Shown in pieces: positions 17,629 through 27,035 of a stretch of DNA of 64,000 nt. This stretch comes from FEN-1279 sp964501535 (GTDB lineage: Bacteria > Bacteroidota > Ignavibacteria > Tepidaquicellales > Tepidaquicellaceae): positions 197,597-261,596 of the forward strand of contig CAZCSV010000004.1 in the NCBI GenBank assembly GCA_964501535.1. The letters run 5' to 3'. Below the pieces are notes generated by a model. The model saw only the letters and a list, made by a program, of their open reading frames with translations, did not search any database and was not told the origin of the DNA. How positions within the stretch are numbered: position 1 is the stretch's first letter; every line of letters starts with the position of its first letter. Position numbers and translations under genes: made by a program.

Positions 17629-17958
17629 CTAAAACATCAGTATATTATTTATTGCCGCAGTAAATTCCTTTTTAGACATAACGGAGTCGCATCCGGATTC
17701 GAACAATATTTTTTTATCCGTAAGGGCAGTAGCAACCCCGACGGTTTTTTTATTTTTCAATGAGGGATTTTTCCTGATGTTTTTCAGTATATTTATGTTT
17801 TCTGGGTTATCGAAATCGAGAACCACCAAATCAATATCCTTTTTTATTTCCCTGAAAATATCAACCTGATAATTTAATTTAGTAAGGGTAAGGGCTGTGG
17901 TTTTTACGAGGTTTTCAAAAGAGTTATCGTCTGAAATTAGTGTTATTCTTCTTATCAT
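17629..17958 (-). CDS. Single-domain response regulator receiver (CheY-like)
   Basis: 109 residues, receiver domain only. D10-D11 (ISDDNSF) would bind Mg, D48 in LVVLDFDNP is the likely phosphoacceptor, a threonine follows in GVATAL, and K96 in VMSKKEF is the switch lysine. The set is complete although the sequence is divergent and slightly short (the family is usually 115-125). No output domain and no kinase is adjacent. It starts 8 bases after the stop of the CBS-domain gene, so the two are likely co-translated and may act together. Confidence 0.7.
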   Translation of the reverse strand: MIRRITLISDDNSFENLVKTTALTLTKLNYQVDIFREIKKDIDLVVLDFDNPENINILKNIRKNPSLKNKKTVGVATALTDKKILFESGCDSVMSKKEFTAAINNILMF

Positions 17959-17966
17959 AGTGATTT

Positions 17967-18398
17967 TTATCCGAAATATTGAATATAAGTATTAAGTAAG
18001 TCAATCTTTTCCTCTTTCAGTTTCATATCATAAAGCAGGAGGTCCCTCATAGAAATCATGCCTATTAATTTATTTTCATCAATTACGGGGATATGTCTGA
18101 TGTTTTCCTGTTTCAGGATTTGCATACAGTATTCGGGTGTATCAGTCGCTTCGATGACAATTACCTGTTTGGTCATAACGTCATCTATTGCTGTTGTTTT
18201 TAAATCCATTTCTTTGGCGATACATTTTCTCATAAGGTCTCTTTCCGAAAAGATGCCTTTAAGTTTTTTCTCGTTATCGAGCACTGGGACTGCTCCGATG
18301 TTATGCAAATCCATGTATTTAACGACATCGAGAACGGTCATACCCTTTTTAACTAAGAAGAGTCTTTTATCTTTCAACAAATCTTTTAATGTTGCCAT
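17967..18398 (-). CDS. CBS-domain pair protein
   Basis: 143 residues forming one Bateman module: CBS1 about 8-70 (MTVLDVVKYMDLHNIGAVPVLDNEKKLKGIFSERDL) and CBS2 about 76-135 (VMTKQVIVIEATDTPEYCMQILKQENIRHIPVIDENKLIGMISMRDLL). Such pairs bind adenosyl ligands (AMP, ATP, SAM, NADH) and sense energy state. It stands alone with no fused enzyme; a partner may be the receiver encoded just downstream. Cytoplasmic. Confidence 0.88.
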   Translation of the reverse strand: MATLKDLLKDKRLFLVKKGMTVLDVVKYMDLHNIGAVPVLDNEKKLKGIFSERDLMRKCIAKEMDLKTTAIDDVMTKQVIVIEATDTPEYCMQILKQENIRHIPVIDENKLIGMISMRDLLLYDMKLKEEKIDLLNTYIQYFG

Positions 18399-18483
18399 TT
18401 TCCCTCCTTATTTTTTTAAAAATAAATAATTCAATTCAATATATCAATATTTTTAAAAAATAAAATATCCGAATAATTAATTT

Positions 18484-19677
18484 TTGTATTTGGGTGATTT
18501 TATTGAAGAAAATCCAATTTATCATTTATTTAATGAATTACTTTTAAAACTTAATAATTCTATATTTAGAAAATTTTTCAATTATATGTTTAAAATATCG
18601 GATTTAAAGACAGACTGCAGGTTTTTCAGGGGTGATATACCCTGCAGGCAAAGCAAGCAATACGGTGTGATGTGCGACAAGTGCGAATTTTACGAGAAAA
18701 CCGATTCGAAGATACTCATTGTAAAGCTTGGAGCGGCCGGGGATGTAATTCGCACGACCCCTCTGTTATATCCGTTAAAGATGGAATATCCCCGTAGCAA
18801 GATTTTTTGGCTGACATATGCTCCCGAGCTTGTTCCGGTAAATTCCGAAGTGTGTGCGGATGTGGTTTTAAAATGCGATTTTCAGAATATGATGTATTTG
18901 AAAGAGACAGAATTTGATATTGCGATAAATCTGGATAAAGACAGGGAAGCGATAAGTCTTATGAACAGGCTGAATTCGAAAAAAAAGTACGGGTATATAA
19001 TTAAGGATGGTTTATGCTATCCCGTGAATGAATATGCGGGACATAAATATTTGACTGGAATTTTTGATAACTTATCGAAGGAAAACAAGAAAAGTTATTT
19101 GGAGGAAATATTCGAGCTTTGCGGGTACAGATTCAAGAAAGAAAAGTATATCATTGAATGCGATGAAAGTTACGACAAGAAATGGGATATTGATTTCGGT
19201 AAGAGAGTAATCGGTTTAAACACGGGATGCGGGGGCAGGTGGACTTCGAGGTTATGGAGCGATGACAAGTGGATAGACCTGATTAACAGGTTAACTGACA
19301 CGGGCTTCGAGGTAATACTTCTCGGGGGCCAGCAGGAAGATATAAAGAACAGGTATTATTCGGAAAACACGAAGGGTAAATATTTTGGGCATTTCTCATT
19401 GAAAACATTTTTGAATTTGGTAAATAAATGCGAACTAATCGTTACACAGGTTACGATGACGATGCACATAGCAATCGGGCTCGGCAAAAAACTCGTATTA
19501 ATGAATAACATATTTAATCCTAACGAATACGAGTTATACGGGAACGGGGAGATTGTGCAGCCGCGGAAAGAGTGCAAATGCTATTTCAGTCCGAAATGCA
19601 TAAACAAGGAATACAACTGTATGGATTATATGTTTCCCGAGGATATTTTTAACACAACGGTAAAATTATTATCATAG
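18484..19677 (+). CDS. Glycosyltransferase family 9 (heptosyltransferase-like) with cysteine clusters
   Basis: 397 residues from the TTG at 18484; TTG at 18490 or a later ATG near 18586 are alternatives. An N-terminal cysteine cluster (DCRFFRGDIPCRQ, then MCDKCEFYE) precedes the GT9 start ILIVKLGAAGDVIRTTPLLYPL. The second Rossmann half has VIGLNTGCGGRW, VILLGGQQED and TQVTMTMHIAIGLGKKLVLM, matching the ADP-heptose transferase nucleotide site. A second cysteine group near the end (CKCYFSPKCINKEYNC) may bind a metal together with the first. It is first of a five-gene run and probably acts in lipopolysaccharide core or surface-glycan assembly at the inner face of the membrane. Confidence 0.85.
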   Translation: MYLGDFIEENPIYHLFNELLLKLNNSIFRKFFNYMFKISDLKTDCRFFRGDIPCRQSKQYGVMCDKCEFYEKTDSKILIVKLGAAGDVIRTTPLLYPLKMEYPRSKIFWLTYAPELVPVNSEVCADVVLKCDFQNMMYLKETEFDIAINLDKDREAISLMNRLNSKKKYGYIIKDGLCYPVNEYAGHKYLTGIFDNLSKENKKSYLEEIFELCGYRFKKEKYIIECDESYDKKWDIDFGKRVIGLNTGCGGRWTSRLWSDDKWIDLINRLTDTGFEVILLGGQQEDIKNRYYSENTKGKYFGHFSLKTFLNLVNKCELIVTQVTMTMHIAIGLGKKLVLMNNIFNPNEYELYGNGEIVQPRKECKCYFSPKCINKEYNCMDYMFPEDIFNTTVKLLS

Positions 19678-19681
19678 GCTG

Positions 19682-20836
19682 ATGAAGATAGCGATAATTG
19701 GGACGGCATATCCGATGAGAGGAGGGATAGCACAGTACAATTCGATTCTGTTCAGATATCTTTCCGAAAAGAACGAGGTTAAGGTGTTTTCCTTCAAGAG
19801 GCAGTATCCCGAGTTTTTATTTCCCGGAAAGACACAGTATGAAACGGGCGAGCCGGCATTTAAAATTCCGGAGGATAAAAATATTATTTCCGTCGATTCG
19901 GTAAATCCGTTCAACTGGTTTTTTGCGGCAATGAAAATCAGAAAAGAAAATCCGGACCTGTTAATCTTCAAATACTGGATTCCTTTTTTTGCTCCCTGTT
20001 TTTTTACGATTTCATTTTTTGCAAAGCTGTTCAGGAAGACAAAGGTGCTTTTCATCTGTGATAACGTGATTCCCCACGAGAGGAGATTCGGAGACAAATT
20101 TCTTACGAAACTGGTTTTCACTGTAGTGGACTGTTTTATCGTTCAGTCGAAAACCGTGGAAGAGAACTTGAAGAAATTCAATAAGTCGGGTAAGCCGTAC
20201 AAATTGTCGCCTCATCCGTTATACAATATATTCGGGGAGAAGGTTGAGAAATCCAAAGCGAGAAAATTCATAGAGGAAAATTACAATATCGAATTCGGTA
20301 CGGACAAAGTGATTTTGTTTTTTGGTTACGTGAGGAAGTATAAAGGTCTTATGTATTTAATCGAGGCAATGGAACAAACAGTAAAACAGGAAAACATAAA
20401 ACTGCTGGTTGCCGGGGAATTTTATGATGACGAAAAGCCTTACAGACAAAAGATAAATGAGCTGGGGCTGGAAAAAAACATTTTACTAATCTCAGATTTT
20501 ATGCCCGATGAAAGAGTCAGATATTTCTTTTCTGCTTGCGATTGTCTCGTATTGCCTTATACGGATGCAACACAGAGCGGGATTGTTCAGATAGCATATT
20601 ATTACGACAAACCCGTGATTGTAACCGATGTCGGCGGTCTTTCGGAAGTTGTGATAGCGGAAAAGACGGGAATTGTAATAAGCCCCCGCAATGTAAACCA
20701 GATTGAGGAAGCGATAGAGAGGTTTTACAAAGACAATCTCGAAAATATATTTTCAGACAACATAAAGGAAGAGAAGAAAAAGTATTCCTGGGAAGTTTTT
20801 ACAGACAATATATTGGAGTTAGCGGGAGACAAATAA
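19682..20836 (+). CDS. Glycosyltransferase family 4 (GT-B)
   Basis: 384 residues. The N-terminus MKIAIIGTAYPMRGGIAQYNSILFRYLSE is the acceptor-domain start with its GG loop. The donor domain has ILFFGYVRKYKGLMYLIEAM, then SACDCLVLPYTDATQSGIVQIAYYYDKPVIVTDVGG, which contains the equivalent of the E-x7-E motif region. It moves a sugar from a nucleotide donor onto a growing glycan. It starts 4 bases after the GT9 stop and is translationally linked to it. The specific sugar is unknown. Confidence 0.87.
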   Translation: MKIAIIGTAYPMRGGIAQYNSILFRYLSEKNEVKVFSFKRQYPEFLFPGKTQYETGEPAFKIPEDKNIISVDSVNPFNWFFAAMKIRKENPDLLIFKYWIPFFAPCFFTISFFAKLFRKTKVLFICDNVIPHERRFGDKFLTKLVFTVVDCFIVQSKTVEENLKKFNKSGKPYKLSPHPLYNIFGEKVEKSKARKFIEENYNIEFGTDKVILFFGYVRKYKGLMYLIEAMEQTVKQENIKLLVAGEFYDDEKPYRQKINELGLEKNILLISDFMPDERVRYFFSACDCLVLPYTDATQSGIVQIAYYYDKPVIVTDVGGLSEVVIAEKTGIVISPRNVNQIEEAIERFYKDNLENIFSDNIKEEKKKYSWEVFTDNILELAGDK

Positions 20837-20870
20837 CAATATTATTAATAATATTATAAGAGATTAACAA

Positions 20871-21677
20871 ATGAAATATGACCCCATAAAAAAGACTTTC
20901 GGAAACCTTGTTGCAAGAAATGTTTTTTTGCGAAAGATATTTTATTGGATTCTTGATTTGATGTTTCTCCGTTCATGGCACGTGAGAAAGGAAATCAAAG
21001 AAAAAATAAAATACAGGATTAAGATGAAGATATTGGACGCAGGGATGGGCTTCGGGCAATATACTTATTTTCTTTCGAAATATTTCCCTGCCGCAGAGAT
21101 ATTGGCTGTGGACGTAAAAGAGGAGCAGGTTGACGACTGCAAGTACTTTTTTTCGCATAACAATATTGACAGAGCAAAATTCGAAATAGCGGATTTAACT
21201 AAAATTAATTATAAAGATGAGTTCGATTTTATTTTATCTGTCGACGTAATGGAGCATATAGTTGAAGATGAAATCGTGTTTAAAAATTTTGCAAGTGCTC
21301 TGAAAAAAGGCGGGAAATTGCTTGTGAACACCCCTTCCGACCTGGGCGGAAGCGATGCACACGACCATGACGACGAGAGTTTTATTGAAGAGCATGCGAG
21401 GGTAGGATATTCGAAGAAGGAGATAACGGAAAAGCTGGAGAAAGCCGGACTTACAGTAACCGATTTCAGGTATTCATACGGCAAGTACGGGACAATTTCG
21501 TGGAGGCTGGGAATTAAATACCCTATTATGATAGCGGGTGTATCGAAAATATTAATCATAATTTTACCTTTATATTATCTGTTTATGCTGTGGCTTGTTT
21601 TGATTTTAATGTGGCTGGACACAAAGACCGAAAATAAAGAGGGGACAGGGGTGATAGTTCTTGCCGAAAAAAAGTAA
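20871..21677 (+). CDS. Class I SAM methyltransferase with C-terminal membrane segment
   Basis: 268 residues. The SAM site is MKILDAGMGFGQYTYFLSK (motif I) with VDVKEEQV (acidic end of strand 2) and FDFILSVDVMEHI (motif after strand 4). The catalytic domain ends near residue 205, then hydrophobic helices (VSKILIIILPLYYLFMLWLVLILMW, about 220-250) anchor it to the membrane. A histidine/aspartate-rich loop (GSDAHDHDDESF) is unusual. Placed between glycosyltransferases, it probably methylates a glycan or lipid-linked intermediate. 34 bases after the GT4 stop. Confidence 0.83.
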   Translation: MKYDPIKKTFGNLVARNVFLRKIFYWILDLMFLRSWHVRKEIKEKIKYRIKMKILDAGMGFGQYTYFLSKYFPAAEILAVDVKEEQVDDCKYFFSHNNIDRAKFEIADLTKINYKDEFDFILSVDVMEHIVEDEIVFKNFASALKKGGKLLVNTPSDLGGSDAHDHDDESFIEEHARVGYSKKEITEKLEKAGLTVTDFRYSYGKYGTISWRLGIKYPIMIAGVSKILIIILPLYYLFMLWLVLILMWLDTKTENKEGTGVIVLAEKK

Positions 21678-21702
21678 GGGTTTTACTAAATGAATATTTA
21701 GA

Positions 21703-23043
21703 ATGAACAGTTTTAAAAAATTATCCGCTTCCGGAAAAAAATATTTTTATTCGATTTTAATTTCCGTATTAACAATAAAAATTCTTTTAGTGTTTACTCT
21801 TCCCGCCGAAATCCGTTCTGACAGTCTGGATTATCACAGAATAGCAGTTAACATTATAAAGTACGGGGAATATTCTTTCGAAGTGGGAAAGCCGACAGCG
21901 AATTTTTCATGCGGGTATCCGCTTTTTCTGGCGGGTGTTTATAAAGTATTCGGGACAGACCAGGCCGCGGTAAGGCTGGTGAATTCTTTTCTGGAAATAA
22001 TAACCTCGGTATTTTTCTTTCTCATCTGTCTGAAATTATTTGATGAAAAATGGTCGTTGATTACATTAGGCATATTCGCTTTTTTGCCGTCCAATATTTT
22101 ATTTTCTCAAACGGTACTGACGGAGCCTGTATTCGGGATGCTTGCGGTGATGCTTTTGTATTATTGCTTAAGAGAAGAAGTAGACAACAAAATATTTTTC
22201 ATCGGTTTAATCTGGGGATATGCCGTTTTAATCCGTTCGTCATTTTCATTGTCGGTTTTTTTGATGTTGATATATATTTATATAAAAAGGAAACAGCTTT
22301 TCGAAGGATTTAAAACAAAAAGATTAAAAAGGGTTTTCCAATATTCGTTTATATTTATTCTCGGGGTGGCTCTGGTGATCGCTCCCTGGCTTATCAGGAA
22401 CAAGATAGTAATAGGGACTTTTACAATAGCGACTCAGGGAGGGTTTACGTTCTGGTCGGGAAGCAATCCAAACGCAACTGGGACGTGGTATTACAAAATA
22501 GAAGAATCGAATCCCATGTTTAACATATCCGACGAGGTGGAAAGGGACAGGGCTTTTTACAGAGAAGGGATAAATTACGCACTTAAAAACCCGCATAAAT
22601 TTATTGTTACGGGTTTTAAAAAAATTGGGTATTTGTTTTCGAGCGAGAGGTTAATACTTCTGTATTTCACGCAAAGTGATTCCACGGGAAAAACATCAAC
22701 CGAGGTTTACAAGTCGGTAAACCCTTTTCTTATAGGACTAACTAATATTCCTTATTTTGCCGTTATGCTGTTTGGTATATGGGGTTTGCTGGCTTTCAGG
22801 GAGAAAAGATTTTTTATATACGGTTTTATAATAACCTGGATGATAACATTCTTTCTCTTTGTTGCCCTTGCGAGATATCATTATGTTTTAATTCCTTTTT
22901 TTGTGCTCGGAACGGCGAAATTTTTAATGGAGGGAAAGCTGATTTGGAGAGAATTAAGTGTTACAAGGAAAATTACTGCAATTGGATTCAACTTATTCTT
23001 GCTTGGAGTATGGGCTTCGGAATTTTATCTGATGTATAAATGA
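21703..23043 (+). CDS. Polytopic glycosyltransferase (GT39/ArnT-like, GT-C)
   Basis: 446 residues with about 10-12 transmembrane helices. The first periplasmic loop carries the ArnT/PMT-type acidic motif in RSDSLDYHRIAVNII, followed by FSCGYPLFLAGVYKVFG. A large C-terminal loop follows WLIRNKIVIG. GT-C enzymes use polyprenyl-phosphate sugars outside the membrane, so this step comes after flipping. Its last codons overlap the next gene by four bases (ATGA), showing coupled translation. Confidence 0.82.
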   Translation: MNSFKKLSASGKKYFYSILISVLTIKILLVFTLPAEIRSDSLDYHRIAVNIIKYGEYSFEVGKPTANFSCGYPLFLAGVYKVFGTDQAAVRLVNSFLEIITSVFFFLICLKLFDEKWSLITLGIFAFLPSNILFSQTVLTEPVFGMLAVMLLYYCLREEVDNKIFFIGLIWGYAVLIRSSFSLSVFLMLIYIYIKRKQLFEGFKTKRLKRVFQYSFIFILGVALVIAPWLIRNKIVIGTFTIATQGGFTFWSGSNPNATGTWYYKIEESNPMFNISDEVERDRAFYREGINYALKNPHKFIVTGFKKIGYLFSSERLILLYFTQSDSTGKTSTEVYKSVNPFLIGLTNIPYFAVMLFGIWGLLAFREKRFFIYGFIITWMITFFLFVALARYHYVLIPFFVLGTAKFLMEGKLIWRELSVTRKITAIGFNLFLLGVWASEFYLMYK

Positions 23044-24395
23044 AACCGGATGTAAAAAAAATATTACCGGTAATAATTTTATCGTTGATACTTTTTATAT
23101 CGGTTTTCCGAATTGTAAATTACACGATTCTTTTTTCTGAGCAGAGTCTTCAGATGGATTTTACCGCTTACTATGCCGCAGGGAAAAGCCTTAATAACGG
23201 ATTCTCTCCTTATGTGAACCATATTTTAGACCGATGGGATTTATGGGATGGTGTTGCAACTTACAAGCACAGCAGGTTTCTATATCCGCCGCTGGTTGCA
23301 AATTTATTCCAGCCTCTTGCAAATCTTCCGTTTCTTCAGGCTAAGTATATCTGGAATTTTTTTAATCTCTGTTGTTTTACCGTTTGCTTTTTACTCCTTG
23401 TGTTTATTTTCTGGAAGAGGAACAAGGAGGAGGCATATAAAAAGTCGATAAAAATATTAATATCAGGAATTTTAGCGTTTAATTTCTTCCCGTTCATTGC
23501 ATTATTGGAGAGAGGGCAGATTGACTGTGTGACTTTACTTTTTATACTGATTGGATTTGCACTGCTGTTGAGAAGCGGGCGATATGAATTTTTATCGGGT
23601 TTGTTTTTCGGAATAGCCACACTTTTCAAGATTTACAGTATTTTATTGATACCGTTTTTATTTATACAGAAAAAGTATAAGGTGATTTACGGATATTTCA
23701 CCGGAATTTTTGTTTTAATCGTTTTAACATATATAATAAGCGGAAAGGATATTTCTTATAACTATCTGACAAGTGATGCTCCGAGAATAGCCAAATACGG
23801 GAGCTCGGGCACGGAAGAAATGAGAATTCCCGCATGGATAATGAAGGCATATTTTCCGATGACGCCGACATCTATATCGATAGTCGATGAGAAAATGTAT
23901 TTAACGGAATCGATAAGTTTCAATTCAAAGGCATCTTTTATAAGGATGCTTGAAGTAAGTTTTCCGGACATATTATCCAATTCCGTATATTCCTTAATCG
24001 TCTTCTGTATATTTTTTGTGATTATATTTCTCGGCAGAAAAAAAATTAATCAAAGTGAAGCAAATCATTTTATATACTGGCAAATGATTTTGATAATCAT
24101 TACGCTTTCCAGTCCTTACACGTGGGTAATGAATTTAGTATGGCTTTTGCCGTTTGTTTTCATTGTAACCGATATTTTTCCCGAATTATTCAAAGAAAAA
24201 AAATATTTTTTATTTTTGCTGATAATTTCGGGTTATCTGCTTCTCTCGCTACCTGATAATCTGCTTCTTACGAAAGACGTCAGGATAATCGGAGAGTTAA
24301 TTAAAAGCAGGTTTGTTATGGCAGAGTTAATTCTTTTCGTTTCTCTTGTGTTTTATTTGAGAAAGAGACCTTCCGAAATAGAGATTCAAAAATAA
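23040..24395 (+). CDS. GT87/DUF2029-like polytopic glycosyltransferase
   Basis: 451 residues with about ten hydrophobic helices. The first exported loop reads QMDFTAYYAAGKSLNNGFSPYVNHIL, then RFLYPPLVANLFQPLANLP, which is the DUF2029/GT87 mannosyltransferase-type signature with its acidic DF pair. ERGQIDCVTLLFILIGFALLLRSGRYEFLSGLFFGIATLFKIY is the second hallmark. It likely adds a sugar from a polyprenyl carrier to a surface glycan. It overlaps the previous gene by ATGA and is the last gene of the plus-strand run. Confidence 0.82.
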   Translation: MKPDVKKILPVIILSLILFISVFRIVNYTILFSEQSLQMDFTAYYAAGKSLNNGFSPYVNHILDRWDLWDGVATYKHSRFLYPPLVANLFQPLANLPFLQAKYIWNFFNLCCFTVCFLLLVFIFWKRNKEEAYKKSIKILISGILAFNFFPFIALLERGQIDCVTLLFILIGFALLLRSGRYEFLSGLFFGIATLFKIYSILLIPFLFIQKKYKVIYGYFTGIFVLIVLTYIISGKDISYNYLTSDAPRIAKYGSSGTEEMRIPAWIMKAYFPMTPTSISIVDEKMYLTESISFNSKASFIRMLEVSFPDILSNSVYSLIVFCIFFVIIFLGRKKINQSEANHFIYWQMILIIITLSSPYTWVMNLVWLLPFVFIVTDIFPELFKEKKYFLFLLIISGYLLLSLPDNLLLTKDVRIIGELIKSRFVMAELILFVSLVFYLRKRPSEIEIQK

Positions 24396-24434
24396 TATAT
24401 TCCTTTTTAAAAAAACACTAACATAATGCAAAAA

Positions 24435-25166
24435 TTATTGCCGGAAAAATATTGCATCGATTTGCAGGACTCTTCCAGTTTGCTTATTAATAAATGCAGG
24501 TTGAACTCCTGTCAGTTCAAAGCCCTGCTTTTGCATTCTGTCATAAATTTGCGGAAATAATGCCTGCCCTTCATAAAGCCGTACAAGGGATGTTTCAATC
24601 AAAAGACCTTTTGCCCTTTTAACGGATTCTACTGCTCCGTTTAATATCTTTTCCTCGAATCCCTGTGTGTCGATTTTTATGAATATGTTTTTTTCGCCGA
24701 GTATGTATTTATCGAAGACTGTGTCGAGCTTGCAGATTTTTGTTTTTTCGCAACCAATATACTGCGAATCGGGGGCGGCACTTGTATGTTCTTCCATTAT
24801 TTTGAGGGGAGAGCTGCTTATGGAATTTTTAGAAATGTTAATGTCAATTTCGCCGTCTACATCTCCCAGAGCACAACGCCCGGCAATTGTCCATCCGGTA
24901 AATTTTTTACTTTTATTTTTTAGTTCCTCGTATGCCGATGATAACGGTTCGAAGGATACTATTCTGCCGTTGTACCCGAGTTTGAAAAGCATTACGGAAA
25001 ACTGACCCGTATTTGCACCTATATCGAAAATCAAATCTATCATATTATATTTTAATTGTTTCAGCAAAACTTCCTCGTCGGTCATCTTGACGTCTACTCC
25101 GAATTTATTTCCGATTTTACGAGTCAGAATTTCGGATTTGATTTTAAGTAATTTTAAATTTGCCAT
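24435..25166 (-). CDS. FkbM-family methyltransferase
   Basis: 243 residues. The FkbM core is DLIFDIGANTGQFSVMLFKLGYNGRIVSFEPLSSAYEELK (motif I and the acidic strand-2 end) and IFIKIDTQGFEEKILNGA, both diagnostic. It would O-methylate a sugar hydroxyl on the glycan. The ATG overlaps the stop of the GT2 gene upstream by one base. Last gene of a four-gene minus-strand glycosyltransferase operon. Confidence 0.9.
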   Translation of the reverse strand: MANLKLLKIKSEILTRKIGNKFGVDVKMTDEEVLLKQLKYNMIDLIFDIGANTGQFSVMLFKLGYNGRIVSFEPLSSAYEELKNKSKKFTGWTIAGRCALGDVDGEIDINISKNSISSSPLKIMEEHTSAAPDSQYIGCEKTKICKLDTVFDKYILGEKNIFIKIDTQGFEEKILNGAVESVKRAKGLLIETSLVRLYEGQALFPQIYDRMQKQGFELTGVQPAFINKQTGRVLQIDAIFFRQ

Positions 25167-25933
25167 TATAAAATTTTTCTGTATTTAATGATATGGATTA
25201 TAAATTTAAATGCTAATTTAAAGTGGTTTAAAAGCACATAAAGAATGTTAAAGTGTCCGGATAAAATTTTTATTCTTTCGAATAGGGAGTTTATTGTATT
25301 TTTTCTGGAGTACCCTCCCAACAGAAATTTAGATATGATTTTATGAGTATTATGAATTTTACTGCTGTTTTTCAGCACTTTAATCGTCCAGTCGATATCA
25401 GCACAATGTTTATATTTCAAATCGTACGGAGGAACGACACTCTTTTTTATTATGAGGGACTGGTGAGTGACAATCATTCCGTCTACCATATTCTTCCAGC
25501 TTAGGTTTTCGGGGGGAGTTTTAAGTTTTCTTTTCCCGTAGCTTTTTCCTTCATTGTCAACAAGTTCGGTATCGCCGTAATATACGTCTGCATCTTGTTC
25601 GGAAGAAAAAATTTCTTTTAATGTTTCATTCGAATATATTGCATCACCGCCGTTCAGAAACCATATATAGTCACCGGTGGCAAGACTTATACCTTTGTTC
25701 ATTGCATCGTAGATACCTTTATCGGGTTCGGAAATCCATTTTGTTATCAAATTTTCATTTTGCCTGATTACTTCGAGCGTTCCGTCATCGGAGCCGCCGT
25801 CTATTACCAGATATTCGATGTTATTATAATTTTGAGCTTTAACGCTTTCGATAGTCTTGATAAAGTTATCCTTATTATTATATACGACAGTTATTATACT
25901 TACTTTCGGGTTATATTTATTATTATTTATCAA
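25166..25933 (-). CDS. Glycosyltransferase family 2 (GT-A)
   Basis: 255 residues. VSIITVVYNNKDNFIKTIESVKAQNYNNIEYLVIDGGSDDGTLEVI is the GT2 nucleotide-sugar site, with the DGGSDDGT loop. DKGIYDAMNKGISLATGDYIWFLNGGDAIY holds the DxD-equivalent (NGGD). The TYPE is that of WcaA-like enzymes that assemble exopolysaccharide repeat units. The overlap of 11 bases with the gene upstream and one base with the gene downstream shows tight translational coupling. Confidence 0.9.
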   Translation of the reverse strand: MINNNKYNPKVSIITVVYNNKDNFIKTIESVKAQNYNNIEYLVIDGGSDDGTLEVIRQNENLITKWISEPDKGIYDAMNKGISLATGDYIWFLNGGDAIYSNETLKEIFSSEQDADVYYGDTELVDNEGKSYGKRKLKTPPENLSWKNMVDGMIVTHQSLIIKKSVVPPYDLKYKHCADIDWTIKVLKNSSKIHNTHKIISKFLLGGYSRKNTINSLFERIKILSGHFNILYVLLNHFKLAFKFIIHIIKYRKIL

Positions 25934-27032
25934 TGTTATTATTTATGCATTTGTAGAAGTCAATAGTTTCATCGGCACATTTTTCCCATCCGAATAATTT
26001 TTCTCTTTCGTACCCGTTTTTTATCAATCCGCTTCTTGTTTCATTATCATTTATTAATTTTTCGATTTTCATTATTAAATCTTCCGTGTTATCGGGATTA
26101 AAATACATTGCCGCATTTCCAGCGATTTCCGGGAAGCAGCTTGAATCGCTTGCGATTACCGGGCAACCGTAATGCATCGCCTCGAGAAGCGGTATTCCGA
26201 ACCCTTCGTAAAGTGAGGGATATATAAAAGCGGAAGCATATTTATATGCATTGGCAAGTTCTTTGTCGCTTCCTTCGGTCTGGTAAATTTTATTCTTCAG
26301 ACCGTATTCGGTTATCAGGGATAATTCTTTATCCTTAAAGCCTCCTCCGCCAAAACAAAGCAATGAGAAATTATTTCTTATAAAAGCAGAATTTTTAAAA
26401 GCTAATAATACCGTGTTAAAATTTTTATATGCCCTCCTGTCGCCGACATACAGCAGATAGGGCGTTTTAAATACTGGGTCTTCTTTAACGTTGTAATTCA
26501 GCGAGTTCCCGTGATAGATTACTTTTATTTTTTCTTCGGGGATTTTATATAAATTCAGCAAATCGTTTTTGGTAGAGTTCGAGATGCATATAATTCCGTC
26601 GGCGTTTTTTATTGCCCGTTCTTTTGCTTTGATTGTTTTGTCGAGTCTGGAAAAAACTTCCGGAAACTTTTCGTGTGTGAAATCGTGAACCGTTATTATG
26701 TCCTTCGTTCCTTTTTTCTTCGGATAATCCGCAAAATAAGTCCTGTGGAAAATATCATAATTTGTTCTTTTTCTAAAGCTTTCAAAAAACGGTTTCTGGA
26801 TTTTTGTTGATAAACGCTTGGTTTTGGGAACATGCTTTATTCTCTTGCCCGAAAACTTCAGATACTTATCTTTTAATTCTTCGAGTTCATATTTGTTTAT
26901 ATGGTAACCCATATATAAAATAATATCGAGATCTTTTTTCTCAAGAAGGCGCGAAATTATTTCATAGAAATACCTCGTAGCACCGCCGTATTTTTGAATC
27001 AGGAATATTTCGTAATCATAAAGGATTTTCAT
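25923..27032 (-). CDS. Glycosyltransferase family 4, mannosyltransferase-like
   Basis: 369 residues. GT-B fold with an acceptor domain starting MKILYDYEIFLIQKYGGATRYFYEI and a donor domain holding LLYVGDRRAYKNFNTVLLAF, then SAFIYPSLYEGFGIPLLEAMHYGCPVIASDSSCFPEIAG, a complete E-x7-E motif (E-GFGIPLLE). This arrangement is typical of WbaZ/PimB-like mannosyl- or rhamnosyl-transferases. It overlaps the next gene by 11 bases. Confidence 0.9.
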   Translation of the reverse strand: MKILYDYEIFLIQKYGGATRYFYEIISRLLEKKDLDIILYMGYHINKYELEELKDKYLKFSGKRIKHVPKTKRLSTKIQKPFFESFRKRTNYDIFHRTYFADYPKKKGTKDIITVHDFTHEKFPEVFSRLDKTIKAKERAIKNADGIICISNSTKNDLLNLYKIPEEKIKVIYHGNSLNYNVKEDPVFKTPYLLYVGDRRAYKNFNTVLLAFKNSAFIRNNFSLLCFGGGGFKDKELSLITEYGLKNKIYQTEGSDKELANAYKYASAFIYPSLYEGFGIPLLEAMHYGCPVIASDSSCFPEIAGNAAMYFNPDNTEDLIMKIEKLINDNETRSGLIKNGYEREKLFGWEKCADETIDFYKCINNNIDK

Positions 27033-27035
27033 AAT

